Part shown: one piece after another, positions 47,432 to 59,484 of the stretch
Position numbering within the stretch: the first letter of the stretch is position 1
Layout of the letters: the number at the start of each line of letters is the position of its first letter
Assembly (NCBI RefSeq): GCF_000219625.1
Contig: NC_018212.1
Span: 1,426,001 to 1,490,000, forward strand
Length of the DNA: 64,000 nucleotides
Source of the DNA: Zymoseptoria tritici IPO323
Taxonomy: Eukaryota > Ascomycota > Dothideomycetes > Mycosphaerellales > Mycosphaerellaceae
Direction of reading: 5' to 3'
Translations under genes and position numbers: made by a program
Notes under the pieces: generated by a model
The model's input: the letters and a program-made list of their open reading frames with translations, nothing else
Told to the model about the DNA's origin: nothing
Database searches by the model: none

Positions 47432-49663
47432 ATGTCTCTGCCACCGAACAAGGGTCGAAGGCGCTCTACCAGGACTGGCCGTTTTCGGTCTTCAAAGCAG
47501 GCTGAGCGAATGGAGGATGCAGCAATTCAGCTCGACCTTGGGCTCCAGAGAAGCCACAACGTAAAAACAGACGTTCCAGCATTGTATGACCAGTCGGCAG
47601 TACAAAGTCAGCCGAGTCACAGCCCAGCCTCTCCTCAGCAGCGCACAATGGGACTCCTGGCTGGTATGGCCGCAGAGGAATACGAGCGTTACTACCTTGA
47701 GATGTCATCGCCAGCCATCACGCCTCCCAGCACGCCGAATGCGGAGCCATTCGACTCCAACTCCTTGGACGACTTGCCTCCCGAGGAACACGAGCTCTAC
47801 TATCTCAGCATGTCATCTCCGGTTCACGACGGTAGTGATGAACCGCATTGGCTACAAGTTCATGTAGAGACCGATCCGTCTATCCCGGACAAATATGGGT
47901 TCTGTTTCTGGGACAAATTGCCGGTGGAGATCAAGGACATCATTTTCGAAGACGTGTTCGTCCTGAACAATACAATTGCCGCAGTCGACAAACACGCGAT
48001 CGACTCTATGCTCACCTGCCGTTGGGACGTGAGGAAACGTCACAAGAAGACCATGATGGCGAGCTCTTGGCCTCTGACGGTCTCCAAGGAGTGGCACAGG
48101 GCATACTCACAAACATTCTGCAGCCTCGTGCATTTCGAATTCCAGAGTCCTGAGCATTGGCGCTCCTTTGCCTCCCACGTCACTTTTTCGAGGTTCCTCG
48201 TCAGCATAACCCTTACACTGGATCGGCCATGCTCAGTGGGACCGAAAGAAGTGATCGTTGCTTGTCCATCTTTGAGGTCTCTATGTCTGGCCGTCACGAC
48301 ATGTTGGTTCAGCGCCAAGATCGGGTGGGACATCTGCGCTGATCCATGGTCCGAGTCTGACTTCCAGCAGTACGCCCCATCTCGAGCCTTATTGCGTTCG
48401 CTGCGTGGCCGATCAGAGATCGCAGTGCAGCTTGCAGTCGTCGAGACCGACCGGTGGCCACGTTTGAAAGAGCAGGGCCGGCCCATCTTCAGCAAGAACA
48501 TGGCAGAGTTTCTGCGTGTGGCTGAGGCAGCATCAAAATTGCCCAAGCCTACATCGTCATACCCCTCCTGGTTTTTCGAGGGCTCTTCAGCGCCTTCGAT
48601 GGAGACCGCCATACCTGACCTACCGGAAGATCCATCGATCCCGCACGATGATGGGACCTGCTTCTGGGACGAACTACCATTGGAACTCATGCAAATGATC
48701 ATTGAGTTGGTTTACCCAACGGGCCAGAGAATCAGACCCGTGACGAGTAAGGACTGGCTGGGGCGAGAGCAGCGGGCCCAAGCGAAGCTCAAACGCAAAG
48801 ACAGGACTTCAGGGAGGCCATTCCCGGGCATTTTCCTTGAAATGTTCCTGGGCGTGTCCAAGATCTGGTTCCAAGCTGCTTCGGAGCTATTCTACTCACG
48901 CGCGGTCTTCTCTATAACACCGGACCTTGTCCTCATGAAGCAGGAGCCGTATTTGCGCAATCTCACTACTGTCTCCATCGGCATTTTCTCCGTGTTGGAT
49001 GTGAGAGGCCTCGCGAGGCTCATTGCTGAGTACCCAGCCATAACTCGCGTTACCTTGAAGCTGGATGAATACTTCTTCAGGGAAATGATCGAACAAGACC
49101 TGTGCATCTCGACAGATCCTGTTCGAGAGACTGACTTTGAGGGCCACAAGCCAACGGTGACCCTGTTGCGATCTATCTATGGCGTGCCCACAGTCAAGAT
49201 TCATGCTGTGCGGAGCTGTATGTCCCCGGAGGCAAAGCAACGGTTCACTGAGAACATATCCATACTTCAGTCCATGACAGCGGCCACATCCAAGCAGCCT
49301 CGATCGGAACGCAATGCGTTTCCCAATGAACGTCGCCTCGCACCACTGAAGTTTGACGCTCCTGGACGCTCGTCGTCCTCCGTATCTGGCAAGACCGCCA
49401 CCGCCGGACAGCCCTCATTTCTCTTCCTTCGCGTGGACGACCTGCCGGATACTCCTGCGAAGCTTTCAGCGCTGCTTGAGAACAACTCCGCGGGTCTGAT
49501 CGACTTCCATAAGAGAAATCAGTCATCGTTGCTGGAGTACATCAAAAGCTTGAAGTCGAATCACTCGAAGCGAGGCGAGCTCCATAACAGACAGCAGGAA
49601 AGCCTGAACGATGGAGCGGAACAAGAATTGGAGGAGAAGCACGGAGTGCAAGATGAACCATGA
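47432..49663 (+). CDS. Unknown protein with duplicated F-box-like modules
   Basis: Intronless, 743 aa from the first ATG (47432); the frame opens slightly earlier without an ATG. Two F-box-like segments begin CFWDKLPVEIKDIIFEDVF (about residues 158-176) and CFWDELPLELMQMIIELVY (about 408-426). Each is preceded by DPSIP plus an acidic/Gly turn and followed by a region predicting leucine-rich strands (VACPSLRSLCLAV; LIAEYPAITRVTLKL). The N-terminus also contains a smaller duplication, EEYERYYLEMSSPA and EEHELYYLSMSSPV. The C-terminus is charged and helical. An SCF substrate adaptor is possible, but the F-box match is by eye and the double form is unusual. Confidence 0.75.
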   Translation: MSLPPNKGRRRSTRTGRFRSSKQAERMEDAAIQLDLGLQRSHNVKTDVPALYDQSAVQSQPSHSPASPQQRTMGLLAGMAAEEYERYYLEMSSPAITPPSTPNAEPFDSNSLDDLPPEEHELYYLSMSSPVHDGSDEPHWLQVHVETDPSIPDKYGFCFWDKLPVEIKDIIFEDVFVLNNTIAAVDKHAIDSMLTCRWDVRKRHKKTMMASSWPLTVSKEWHRAYSQTFCSLVHFEFQSPEHWRSFASHVTFSRFLVSITLTLDRPCSVGPKEVIVACPSLRSLCLAVTTCWFSAKIGWDICADPWSESDFQQYAPSRALLRSLRGRSEIAVQLAVVETDRWPRLKEQGRPIFSKNMAEFLRVAEAASKLPKPTSSYPSWFFEGSSAPSMETAIPDLPEDPSIPHDDGTCFWDELPLELMQMIIELVYPTGQRIRPVTSKDWLGREQRAQAKLKRKDRTSGRPFPGIFLEMFLGVSKIWFQAASELFYSRAVFSITPDLVLMKQEPYLRNLTTVSIGIFSVLDVRGLARLIAEYPAITRVTLKLDEYFFREMIEQDLCISTDPVRETDFEGHKPTVTLLRSIYGVPTVKIHAVRSCMSPEAKQRFTENISILQSMTAATSKQPRSERNAFPNERRLAPLKFDAPGRSSSSVSGKTATAGQPSFLFLRVDDLPDTPAKLSALLENNSAGLIDFHKRNQSSLLEYIKSLKSNHSKRGELHNRQQESLNDGAEQELEEKHGVQDEP

Positions 49664-50328
49664 GAGTTCGAGGAACGTGTGAGGGAGGCGATGAAGAAGG
49701 GAAGTTAGAGGCGAGTATAAGGCCGCTGTCTGGCTGCTATAGTGAGCATGCTATAATACGTCGTCAGCTCTGGGTGTGGTGTTTGGGAGAAGTGTTCAAG
49801 CTCGATGGCTATGAAGCAGCATACAGCACAGGCAGTAATCGGTACGTTCCGAGACTCAGCTTGAGCAAGATTCTCATGGCTTTACAAACCCAGGTAGCAA
49901 CACCGGAAGACGTGATGCATTAGGTATCACATCACATCCACCTGATGTGATGGTAGCTATAAGTGTTCTGGAGCCCTCGGAACTAGGCCGGGAACATGAC
50001 AGAAGAAATGGTCAATCAAATAGCGACATACCGACGGTGAAAGAAAGCATAGATATATCACGATCACGGTCTCAATGTGAACATACAGTACCTACGGTAG
50101 TACTCGAATTGCAGACGGAGTGATCATCGGGTGAACGTCGGAGTTCATTTCGCGTTTACGCGTGACGCGCCTGCCGAAATTAGTCGCGTGTCGCGCTTGC
50201 TTTGCTTGAGCTTTCTTTCACCACAATTGCACTTCCCCCAGCACCAGCAACACAGCAACTTCTCTCCCGTCTGCACCATCGCACTTACTCACTGGTCTTC
50301 AAAGTCTTGCAATCTTGCAGTCGCGACC
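49664..50328. other. Intergenic, promoter of the CDC6 gene
   Basis: A frame in line with CDC6 is open from 50131, but the protein there is unlike CDC6; ATG 50329 is preferred. Nothing else is recognised. Confidence 0.5.
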
Positions 50329-52152
50329 ATGTCTTCCACAGTTCTGGGAAAGCGCACTCGCAGCGCGGCCAACACAGCAACAACGACCCTCGAGCCTGCG
50401 AAGCGCGTATCATCCATCAGCGCAACGACGACCACCACAACCCGTGCGAAAAGGCGAACAACAGTCAACGATTCAAATGACGAAAATGAGAATCCATTCA
50501 TCACCACTGCCGACGAGAATGAGAACGAGGAGGAGCAGGAGCGACCTGCCAAGAAGAGAGGTTCATTCAAGGCAGCGACGATTGGAGAGAACACTCGGAT
50601 AGCCACGCCAACTACCCCACGACATCGAAACGCATTGTCAAAGAAGATCCCCGTCACGCCGTCCAGGCATGGCACGCTTTTCGCCAGAGGCCAGCTTACA
50701 CCACGATCGCCCCGAACACCGCGCACCCCTGGTACTGCAGCTTCGGTATACAATCAAGCGCGACAAATATTCGCTCGCAGCTCGAATCCCGGAAAACTCG
50801 TGGGACGAGATGAAGAGAGGGCACAATTATCGGAGTTCATTTCTACTGCTTCGGCGGCAAAGTCGACAGGATGCTTGTACGTGTCAGGACCGCCTGGCAC
50901 TGGAAAGAGCGCGCTGCTGGACGAGGTCATTCGTGAGCATACTGAGGATGGCAAGATCCCACTTTCAGTGGTCAATTGCATGAGTGTGCGAAATGCGAAG
51001 GATCTCAGTCAAAAGCTGGCGGAAGATCTGGACTTGCAAGAGGAGGCTGGGTTTGACTACCTGAAGTCATGCTTTGTTAGAGGAAAAGCGCGGGACACAC
51101 AAAAATACCTGGTCGTACTGGACGAGGTGGACAGACTGGTTGACCTGGATCTGGGGCTCCTCTACAGCCTTTTCGAATGGTCAATGATGCCCTCATCACG
51201 GCTTATCTTGATAGGCATCGCCAACGCCCTGGATCTCACGGACCGTTTCCTACCACGACTGAAATCACGGAACCTCAAGCCTGAGCTGCTCCCATTCATG
51301 CCCTACAGCGCAACACAAATTGCCGAAGTCATCACCTCGAAGCTGAAAAGTATCTCGACTGTCGACGCGGACACAGTTCCGTTCCTACACCCAGCAGCCA
51401 TCCTCTTCTGCGCGAAGAAAGTCGCATCTCAGACTGGCGATCTTCGCAAAGCCTTCGACATTTGCCGTCGAGCAATCGAGCTCATCGACAATGAAGTCCG
51501 CTCCAAAGAACTGGTCGCGGCGGACAGCCCTTCGAAACTACCACTCGGCGAGAACCTCAACCTCAGCTCATCTCCTTCAAAACCACAGCCAATACTCTAC
51601 ACAGTCTCCACGGCGCCTAAGGCAACGATTGCGCACATGGCCAAAGCCACATCCCAGGCCTTTTCCAACGGTGCCGTGCAACGTCTCTCCTCTCTCAACC
51701 TGCAGCAAAAAGCCGTCCTTTGCGCTCTCGCAGCAACAGAAAAGCGTGCTCAAGAGGCGGAAGTGCCATGGGCGGCACCATCAACACCCTCGAAATCCCA
51801 AACTTACGCACCAACGATCAAAGCACTCTTTGAGACATATACCACACTCTGCAAGAAAGAACACCTCTTTCACCCTCTGTCCTCAGCAGAGTTTCGAGAT
51901 GTGGTCTCCGGACTGGAGACTCTCAGCCTCGTGTCTGCAGTTGAGGGCAGCGGGAAAGGCGGCAGTTTCGGAGCGTTGATGACACCAGTCAAGACGCCTG
52001 GAAAGGGAAGGAAAGGTGGTTGGGCGACTGGGACTGTAGGAGATGAGAGGAGGATGAAGAGCGCGGTGGGAGTGAAGGAGCTAATGAGTGTGGTCGAGAA
52101 GGGTGTTGCGGGTGAACTGCTGAGGGAGATGGTCGAGGGCGGAAGGAGTTGA
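50329..52152 (+). CDS. CDC6: Replication-licensing ATPase CDC6/Cdc18
   Basis: Intronless, 607 aa. Loads MCM helicase on origins together with ORC and Cdt1, in the nucleus. Start chosen at ATG 50329 (GCGACCATG), since MSSTVLGKRTRSA matches the usual basic N-terminus. The disordered N-terminus has clustered CDK-type sites (TPRSPRTPRTP, VTPSR) and an acidic stretch. AAA+ motifs are Walker A GPPGTGKS (residues 187-194), Walker B LVVLDEVDRL (about 260-269), sensor-1 region LILIGIANALDLTDRFLPRL and sensor-2 region GDLRKAFDICRRAIEL. A C-terminal winged-helix region follows LNLQQKAVLCALAA. Likely regulated by CDK phosphorylation, as in yeasts. Confidence 0.94.
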   Translation: MSSTVLGKRTRSAANTATTTLEPAKRVSSISATTTTTTRAKRRTTVNDSNDENENPFITTADENENEEEQERPAKKRGSFKAATIGENTRIATPTTPRHRNALSKKIPVTPSRHGTLFARGQLTPRSPRTPRTPGTAASVYNQARQIFARSSNPGKLVGRDEERAQLSEFISTASAAKSTGCLYVSGPPGTGKSALLDEVIREHTEDGKIPLSVVNCMSVRNAKDLSQKLAEDLDLQEEAGFDYLKSCFVRGKARDTQKYLVVLDEVDRLVDLDLGLLYSLFEWSMMPSSRLILIGIANALDLTDRFLPRLKSRNLKPELLPFMPYSATQIAEVITSKLKSISTVDADTVPFLHPAAILFCAKKVASQTGDLRKAFDICRRAIELIDNEVRSKELVAADSPSKLPLGENLNLSSSPSKPQPILYTVSTAPKATIAHMAKATSQAFSNGAVQRLSSLNLQQKAVLCALAATEKRAQEAEVPWAAPSTPSKSQTYAPTIKALFETYTTLCKKEHLFHPLSSAEFRDVVSGLETLSLVSAVEGSGKGGSFGALMTPVKTPGKGRKGGWATGTVGDERRMKSAVGVKELMSVVEKGVAGELLREMVEGGRS

Positions 52153-52708
52153 GGAGGCGCGGTGTCGACTGTGGGATATGTTGGAGTGCTTGTTGGAATG
52201 AATGTTTAGCGATGGCGTTTTTGGGGAGGAATGTGAATGCTATGTTGCACGGAAAGCAATGGAGAGCATTGCACGGCGATCAGAGGGACAACGTATAGTG
52301 AATGTCAAGGGAAGCCTCGAAACAAACTATCTTGCTCTCGGTGTCACATGCGTCTTTGCCGACCTTTCATGTGAAAGTGGCTCGTTGCCAAGAGAATTTG
52401 GGCATGAAGCGAGCACGTGGCGAGCTTTTACGGCCGTGAAGCCGGCGGATACGGAAGCTCTTGCAACCACCGACTCGACCTCCATGCGAAAACGACGTGT
52501 AACGTACGCAAGGAGGACTGACATGTGAGATTGCCAATTACCGTACCATCGCAGAAATGGTTTGGATGACGCGGGCAGCCCGACGATGCCCCGTGGACCG
52601 GTCCTCTTGAAGATGTGAAAGCCTACATATACACATGCCTTGGATGGCAGAGCCGCACTCCTCTCCTGCTGCATTATCACGGTGTTCGCTATTCCTCCCA
52701 TTGCTGCC
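52153..52708. other. Intergenic, promoter of the CYP505 gene
   Basis: Short frames only. Nothing recognised. Confidence 0.45.
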
Positions 52709-55700
52709 ATGACTCATCCTATACCAAGTCCTCGCGCTTACCCTTTTGTACGTATCGCTCTACGTCCACCAAGATTGGATAGACTGCTGAGACAGACAAG
52801 ATTGGAAACTTGCTGGACATCGATGCATCCAACCCGACTGCCAGCTTGGCTCATCTTGCCGATGTCTACGGTGTGATTTGCAGAAAGTCGAACGGGAGGC
52901 TGACAGATCGCTGATGCACTTCCACAGGGCCAATCTTCAAGATCAGAGTGCCAAAGGAGCGGTTATGGGCGACCAACTATGCCGTTGCATCCGAGCTTTT
53001 CGACGAGAAACGGTTCCAGAAAGCAGTCACTGGGCCTCTGGAACAGGTTCGCAACCTCACCGGCGATGGATTGTTCACTGCGTACCAGGGCGAGCCCGCA
53101 TGGCAGCTGGCACATCGACTGCTAATGCCAGCGTTCGGGCCCCTGCCAATCAAGTCCATGTTCCCAGAGATGCAGGACATCGTGAACCAGATGGTGAGTG
53201 CGCACGTCTCGTTGGCTCTTAAGAGATCTCATTGACTGATATCACAAATTGCAGGTCCTCAAATGGGCGCGATTTGGCCTTGATCGAGAGATTGATGTGG
53301 CTGACGATTTCACCCGGCTGACGCTCGACTCCATCGCCATCTGCGCCATGGGAGACCGCTTCAATTCATTCTATCACGAAGGTCAGCATCCTTTTGTGGA
53401 CGCTATGGTGGGGACGCTCTCGGGCTCGTTTGCGAGATCACGCCGCTTGCCGCTTCCATCTTCTTTCTACGCAAAGGAGGACCAAGCGTATGCAAAGGAC
53501 ATTGCCACCTGCGAAAACCTTGCGAAGGAGCTTCTCACCAATCGCCGTGCAAATCCCACGGATAAGAAGGATCTGCTGAATGCGATGATCAATGCGGAAG
53601 ATCCAAAGACAGGAGAGCGGCTTAGCGATCCGGTCATCATACGCAACATGGTTACGTTTTTGATCGCAGGTGTGTGCTAGCTTACTCTTTCACTGTCTGG
53701 ACCGCCTGCTGACTTTGGCACTCGACAGGTCATGAAACGACATCGGGGCTTTTGTCTTTCCTGTTCTACCTGCTGCTCGAAACACCTCCGGCTTACAGGA
53801 AGCTCCAGGAGGAGATCGACACTGTCGTTGGCAAGCGGACTGTCACCGTCGACGATATGGGGAAGCTACCATATGTTGAGGTGAGCTTGCCGAGGACGCG
53901 AGACGACGACTCTCACGCTGACCCATCAAACAGGCGTGTCTCCGCGAAACACTGCGATTGTACTCCACTGCTCCAGCATTCACGCTCACCGCCAAAGGTG
54001 ACCAGATCATTGACGAGAAGTACCTGATCAAGGACGGCCAACACATCAGTGTTCTCTTATCCAAATTTCATCGAGACCCGGAAGTATACGGTCCAGATGT
54101 CGAGGCCTTCCGACCGGAGCGCATGTACAAGGACGCCTTCACAAATCTTCCTCCGAATGCGTGGAAACCCTTTGGCAACGGCTCTAGAGCGTGCATCGGC
54201 CGACCTTTTGCGTGGCAAGAGGCCATTCTTGCTGTCGCGGTACTTGTGCAGACTTTCCAGTTCACCAAGGCGGACCCGAATTACAAGCTGGAGATCCAGA
54301 CTGCCCTCACCATCAAGCCCAAAGGCTTCTTCATGAAGGCGAAGCCGAGGAATGCAGACTTCCTTGATACTGCCGCACAGCTTGGCGAGGCACCTAAGGC
54401 GAAAGTGCAGGCTCCTGGAGTGAGAGGGAAATCCGACGTCGACAAGTCAAAGCTTCAGCCGTTGGAAATCCTGTACGGCTCGAACACCGGGTAAGAAATT
54501 GAAGTGCAGAAGGCCTCCATTGTCCGAGACTCCCTCTGACGCCGGGCCTTCGTACATTCCACACTGTCTACGACATTCGCTGACCTTATACGCTTTGCTT
54601 TGCAGGACATGCGAAGCCCTGGCGCAAGCACTTGCGTCTGCGTCCCCAGATCACGGCTTCAACGCGACTGTCAGAAGCTTGGACGAGGGAGTCTCGTCGG
54701 CCAAGAAGAACCACCCCGTGGTGATCTTCACGGCCAGCTACGAAGGACAACCACCAGACAATGCCGGCCATTTTGTCGAGTGGGTCACATCCTCTTCCAA
54801 TGCTGGAATTAAGGATGTCCCGTACGCCGTCTTTGGCGTGGGAAATAGTGAGCCTACTCCATCAGTTTTGCCGAGTTCAGCTGACTGACTTTGACAGGGG
54901 AATGGGCTGCCACTTATCAGAGGATCCCCAAAGTCGTCGACGAAGCTTTGGCTAAGATCGGTGCTAAACGCTTAGTGGATCGCGAGGAATGCGACGTCGC
55001 AGCCGACAAGGTCTTTGAGAAGTGTGATGACTGGCAGGAATTCAAACTCTGGCCTGCGCTTCGAAAGCAATTCAACGTCGACGCACCGCGAGACGCTGGC
55101 GGGCTGAAGGGTCTTGATCTGTCGCTCGATACCCAGATGCGTTCCACGATACTTCGCCAAGACACCCTGATCGGTGAAGTCACAGAGACGAAGCTCCTCA
55201 CATCGCCTGGCGCACCTAGGAAGCGTCACATTGGCATTCGCCTTCCGTCGGGTACGCAATATCGAGCAGGAGACTACCTGGCCGTGCTGCCGGTGAATCC
55301 ACCCGCTCTTGTGAAGCGGGTACTCAACCGCTTCCAACTGCCTTGGGATGCGATGATCACTATCGCGGAGTCCAACACGACAAGTCTGCCGAAGGGAATG
55401 CCGATCAGTGCGCACGACACTCTGGCCAGCTTAGTCGAGATTGAGTCGCCAGTCAGTAGCCGGGTGGCAGCGAGTGTATCCAAGTCCATTCCCGATGAGA
55501 AGGCCGCGAGCGAGCTGGAGGAGAAGTTGCAGAAAGGGAATTTGACCATGTCGCTTCTGGATCTCCTGGAGCAGTATCCCGAGGCGCAAATTTCGTTTGC
55601 ACAATTTCTGGCATCCCTACCGCCGATGCGAATACGTCAATACAGCATCTCATCTTCTCCACTGGCCGATCCCAGCGTCGCCACTCTTACCTATTCCGTC

Positions 55701-56303
55701 ATCGATGCACCCAACAGAAGTGGCGGCAAGCAGAATTTTGTGGGCATCTGCACTACATACATGGAGCGGCTCTCGGTTGGCGATCGCATGCATATCAGCT
55801 TGAAGCCGAGCCGTACTGGCTTCCATCTACCAGCGGACGACCATTCGGCCATCATCATGGCGTGCGCCGGCACTGGTCTGGCACCATTCCGCGCATTCGT
55901 AGCGGAGAGAGCGATCAAAAAAGCCCATGGCGGGGAGGTCGGACCGGCGCTTCTGTTCTATGGCCTAAATCGTCCCGAAGAGGATGACATGTACCGCGAC
56001 GAGTTCGACGCCTGGGAAAAGGAGGGTGTCGTGAGTGTTCGTCGTGCATACACGTTCAAGCCAGAGGAGTCTCATGGGACCAAGTTTGTTCAAGAGCGGC
56101 TCTGGCACGATCGGGAAGATGTGGTTGATCTGTTTCGTCAAGATGCAAAGTTGTACCTCTGCGGTGCTGGAGTAGTTGGACAGGGTGTGGAGGGCGTCAT
56201 GACCAGAATCCGGTCCGAGATGACTGGCGAGAACGAGGAGACTGCGAAGCAATGGGTGCAGGACCTGAAAGGAGACCGCTTTTGGTCGGATGTGTTTAGC
56301 TGA
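52709..56303 (+). CDS. Self-sufficient P450-reductase fusion, CYP505 family fatty-acid hydroxylase
   Basis: Hydroxylates medium- and long-chain fatty acids at subterminal carbons with NADPH, heme and flavins in one chain. Eight exons: 52709-52747, 52801-52870, 52928-53193, 53255-53669, 53729-53880, 53934-54490, 54606-54847, 54898-56303; total 1048 aa, the usual length. The P450 part starts MTHPIPSPRAYPF. Its I-helix AG-HETTSG and ExxR ETLR come from spliced exons, and the heme loop is FGNGSRACIGRP. The FMN domain starts LEILYGSNTGTCE. The FAD/NADP domain shows RQYSISSSPL, GTGLAPFRAF and LYLCGAGVVGQGV, ending RFWSDVFS. No N-terminal membrane anchor, so soluble, like P450foxy and BM3. Confidence 0.95.
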
Positions 56304-57412
56304 GCGTGTTCGTGGATTGAAGTCTTCTGCACAATCAGAGATTCTTCAGCTCTTTGTCGTCGTGTGCGAACGACGCTTGGCAGTGTGCCTCGCGACGAGC
56401 TGTGCCGTGATACCACTTTGGACTCAGACAGGAGAACATCGTTCTGTATGTCGATGGACATGTCGTTTCGCCCTTGGGAGGCAGCACGTGAGGTCCAAAA
56501 GTGGCGAGTTCCTCACAGGTGAAGTTGAATAGCCGCCGCTATCAATCTCAAAGTGTGCTGGATCGTGGAGGTCGATTCTGATTGGTCTGCCAGCGTGATT
56601 CAAGAAATCGCATTCTGCACACTCTGACATCTCTTCGCCAATCATTCACATGTGAGATGTTCCTCCACCGGCCTTGGGCGCGTAGCGTGCATGTTGCTTG
56701 GAGGAGAGTGGACGATGTGCCGGAAGTGTATGTGCTGCCCTGCTTCTGCGACGGTGGTTGATGGAGGGGAAGGACGAGGGTCGACGGGCGGTAAGGGATC
56801 TTCTCTTCTTCTAGATACTCTCCATTTTTTGCTACGTCCTCGAGGATTACCGTGCTATCTCGGACTCCATCTCGAAGACGGCGTTCATGATTTGAGCCAA
56901 CAGCAAGCTCCGGCGGCCAGCAGGACAGCACCAAGCAACGTCTATTTCCAGCCCAAGCTCTGCAACGACGACCTATCAGCACAACGATACACCAACAACG
57001 AACGACACGCCTGGCCCACGCGGGCGACCGAATCGTGCTGCACACTTGAGTGGTGAGTCGTACCGATCGTGCATCTGCTTCCCCGAGATATTCCTGTCCA
57101 GCCCGGACTCGGGCAGGCAATATACATCTACCCACTCCCGCAACCGCTCGGCTCTTGTGTCGAGCCCAGTCCGTGCGAAGCGCCCATCCATACGACCACC
57201 TCACTCCCCCATCTACCCTTCTTTCCATCCCAGCTGGACTCGGTTTCGAAACCATTCTCAACATCTTATTTCCTGTTCACCGCGACCCAAGAGCTGGCCT
57301 CTGATTTCCTTTCCTCTCCTCCTCCTCGCCCTCCTCCGTATCATCTTCCAACCTCAGCTTGGTCATCGCCGTCAGCTGTACCACCCTCCGCCGCCTGTCT
57401 GACGGATTCAGC
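56304..57412. other. Intergenic, promoter and long 5' leader of the gene at 57413
   Basis: 1.1 kb; the last 300 bases are pyrimidine-rich, typical of a fungal leader. A 238-codon frame on the minus strand (56548-57264) has no domain. Confidence 0.5.
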
Positions 57413-58986
57413 ATGTCAGATCCTCCCTCCCAAAGAGATATTCAATTCGCCGTGCGAACCAACACCTCTTCATCGACCGCATCCAATCTATCCGTAGACA
57501 AGGCTCCCTCGTTGAAGTCTCCTCGAACGGCACGCTTCGCCGAAGCCACGACTGTCAATTCTCCCATTGACGGACGATCACCCTTCTCCGAGCCTCCTTC
57601 TCGATCCTACATGGCGCAACCACAGGTCTCAGACGTCGGCTTCGGCTACGTCAACAAGCATGAATCAGTCGAAATGCCAGACACCGACTACAATCCTCCA
57701 CTCACCGCGAAAATGCCCATGAGTCCGTTGAAGAGTGCAATGAGGACGCCCGGTGCCCCACCTAAGAACTTTGGCGCAGCCATTCTGAGTCCGACATTCA
57801 AAGAAGAGCAGATGTTGGAGAAGCATGAACAGCACACCGATAAGCAACAAGCAAAGGATTTGGTATGAAATACGCAGTTGAAGCTTCTCATCCGATGCTA
57901 ACATAACTCCAGGCGATCAAAACCCGCGTCCGGGTCGCCAAATTCCTCCTTCGCGGAGTCTCCTTCTCATGCTCCCTCATCGTGATCGCCATGCTCTCCG
58001 CGACTTTCAACATCTTCTATGCATCCCGCAATCTTCCTCCACGCAACAACCTGCCGCCCTGGGCACCCAAACAGAAGATCTGGCCGCAAGTCCTCCTCCT
58101 CTCCATCGCCTGCGTCTCTCTGGTCTTCTGTACAGCAATCCTCTACTCGTACTGGAAAGGCGGACACCGCAAAGCCGAAAAAGTAGCCGTGTACTTCACC
58201 GCCTTCTCCGTCGCTATCTTCATCGTCACCATCGTCATGTGGTCCATCGGCGCCGCCGTACTGCAGACACAACGCACCAATTCCAACAACAAAGACATGT
58301 GGGGCTGGTCCTGCGTCAACAACGAGCGCAAATCCTTGTTTGAGAACGAAGTCGACTACGAACTCATCTGCCGACTACAGAACTGGTCACTCGTCTGCGC
58401 CATTATCGAAATTGTCGTCGAGCTCATCGTCATCGTGGTCACCGCGGTCGTGTTCTACAGATACTGGACTCGCCGCCGTCTCCGCAAGTCCATGGCTGCC
58501 CGCGACCGCGCGAGATCCGACCTCTACCTCGCTCAACTCCGATCGCAATCCGCTCCCAACACTCCCGGCTTTGGAGGCCCTCTGTCCCCTCGAGACGGCG
58601 GCTGGCGAGCTCCCACCGGAGCCGAAATGTCCTACGCTCACGGTCCCGCACTGGAAGACAGTGGCTCTGACCACTCCGTACAGTACATCTCTGCGACACC
58701 CAAGTCAGCCGAGTCGAAACAAGCACCAACATTCAAACTGCAACCTCCTCCGATCAAAATCACTAGCGCCACACCGAAGATGTCACAGCAAGGATTCTCA
58801 CCTGTGGTGACTGCTCCCAGGCGGGACTGCACGCCTTCACCAGAGGACGATCAGAGGTCGCCATTCGTGCCGGAGGTGCAGCAGGAGCATTTCGCGCACC
58901 GAGCACCGGGTGAGATGGTTTATGCTGAGGTGCCTATTCCTGGAGCGTACGAGACGCCGCAGTCGCCTGGGTTTGCGAAGCGGTAA
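57413..58986 (+). CDS. Four-transmembrane membrane protein, unknown function
   Basis: Exons 57413-57862 and 57913-58986 give 507 aa. The cytosolic N-terminus of about 150 residues is Ser/Pro-rich with many SP/TP sites. Four hydrophobic helices follow: FLLRGVSFSCSLIVIAML, VLLLSIACVSLVFCTAIL, AFSVAIFIVTIVMWSIGA, and CAIIEIVVELIVIVVTAVV. The loop between TM3 and TM4 holds two Cys (WGWSC, LICRLQ), probably outside. The C-terminal tail of about 160 residues is again Ser/Pro-rich. It resembles MARVEL-like fungal membrane proteins in layout only. Plasma membrane is my guess. Intron is 50 nt with branch GCTAAC. Confidence 0.85.
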
Positions 58987-59484
58987 GATGAGGATTTAAT
59001 CTGACCGTGGAATGTGATATGAATTGGATAGAATCAGGCTCAGGAGTACCTTTCAGTCGCTCACGGAGAGAAGAAGCTGGAACCTGGTGATTATCGGTGT
59101 AGTGTCTTTTGATATATGAGCGTTTATCGCGTCCTGTGGACATATTTTCAATACCCCTCAAACAGTGCCACAGGGCCGTATCGACTTTTTCGTGCACAGT
59201 CCATCGAAAAAGTCACTGGAGGACCTGTATAACGCAAACTATCGATGCTCGTGCTTCAGACACTTCTTTTGCCATGGATTGTTGATGTGTAGGATATATT
59301 GGGCCTGAGGCACATCTTTACACGCTGAGTCAACCGCTCTGACGGGAGCCTTCCTCTTCCCTGGCCGTTCTGGTCTTCTTCTATTCCTTCTCTATACCAG
59401 GCATGCATGCAAGACCATCCACCACTTTTCGACCGCATCATCTCCGTCTTACATGAAAACGTCCGGAGACGAGGCGCCGGCACT
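58987..59484. other. Convergent intergenic region
   Basis: Between the 3' ends of the four-TM gene and the minus-strand gene at 59485. Nothing recognised. Confidence 0.45.

Noticed and set aside
50131..50328. N-terminal extension of CDC6
   Set aside because: Frame is open, but the residues are unlike CDC6; ATG 50329 gives the expected N-terminus.
56548..57264. Minus-strand 238-codon frame
   Set aside because: Antisense to the leader region of the four-TM gene; no domain.
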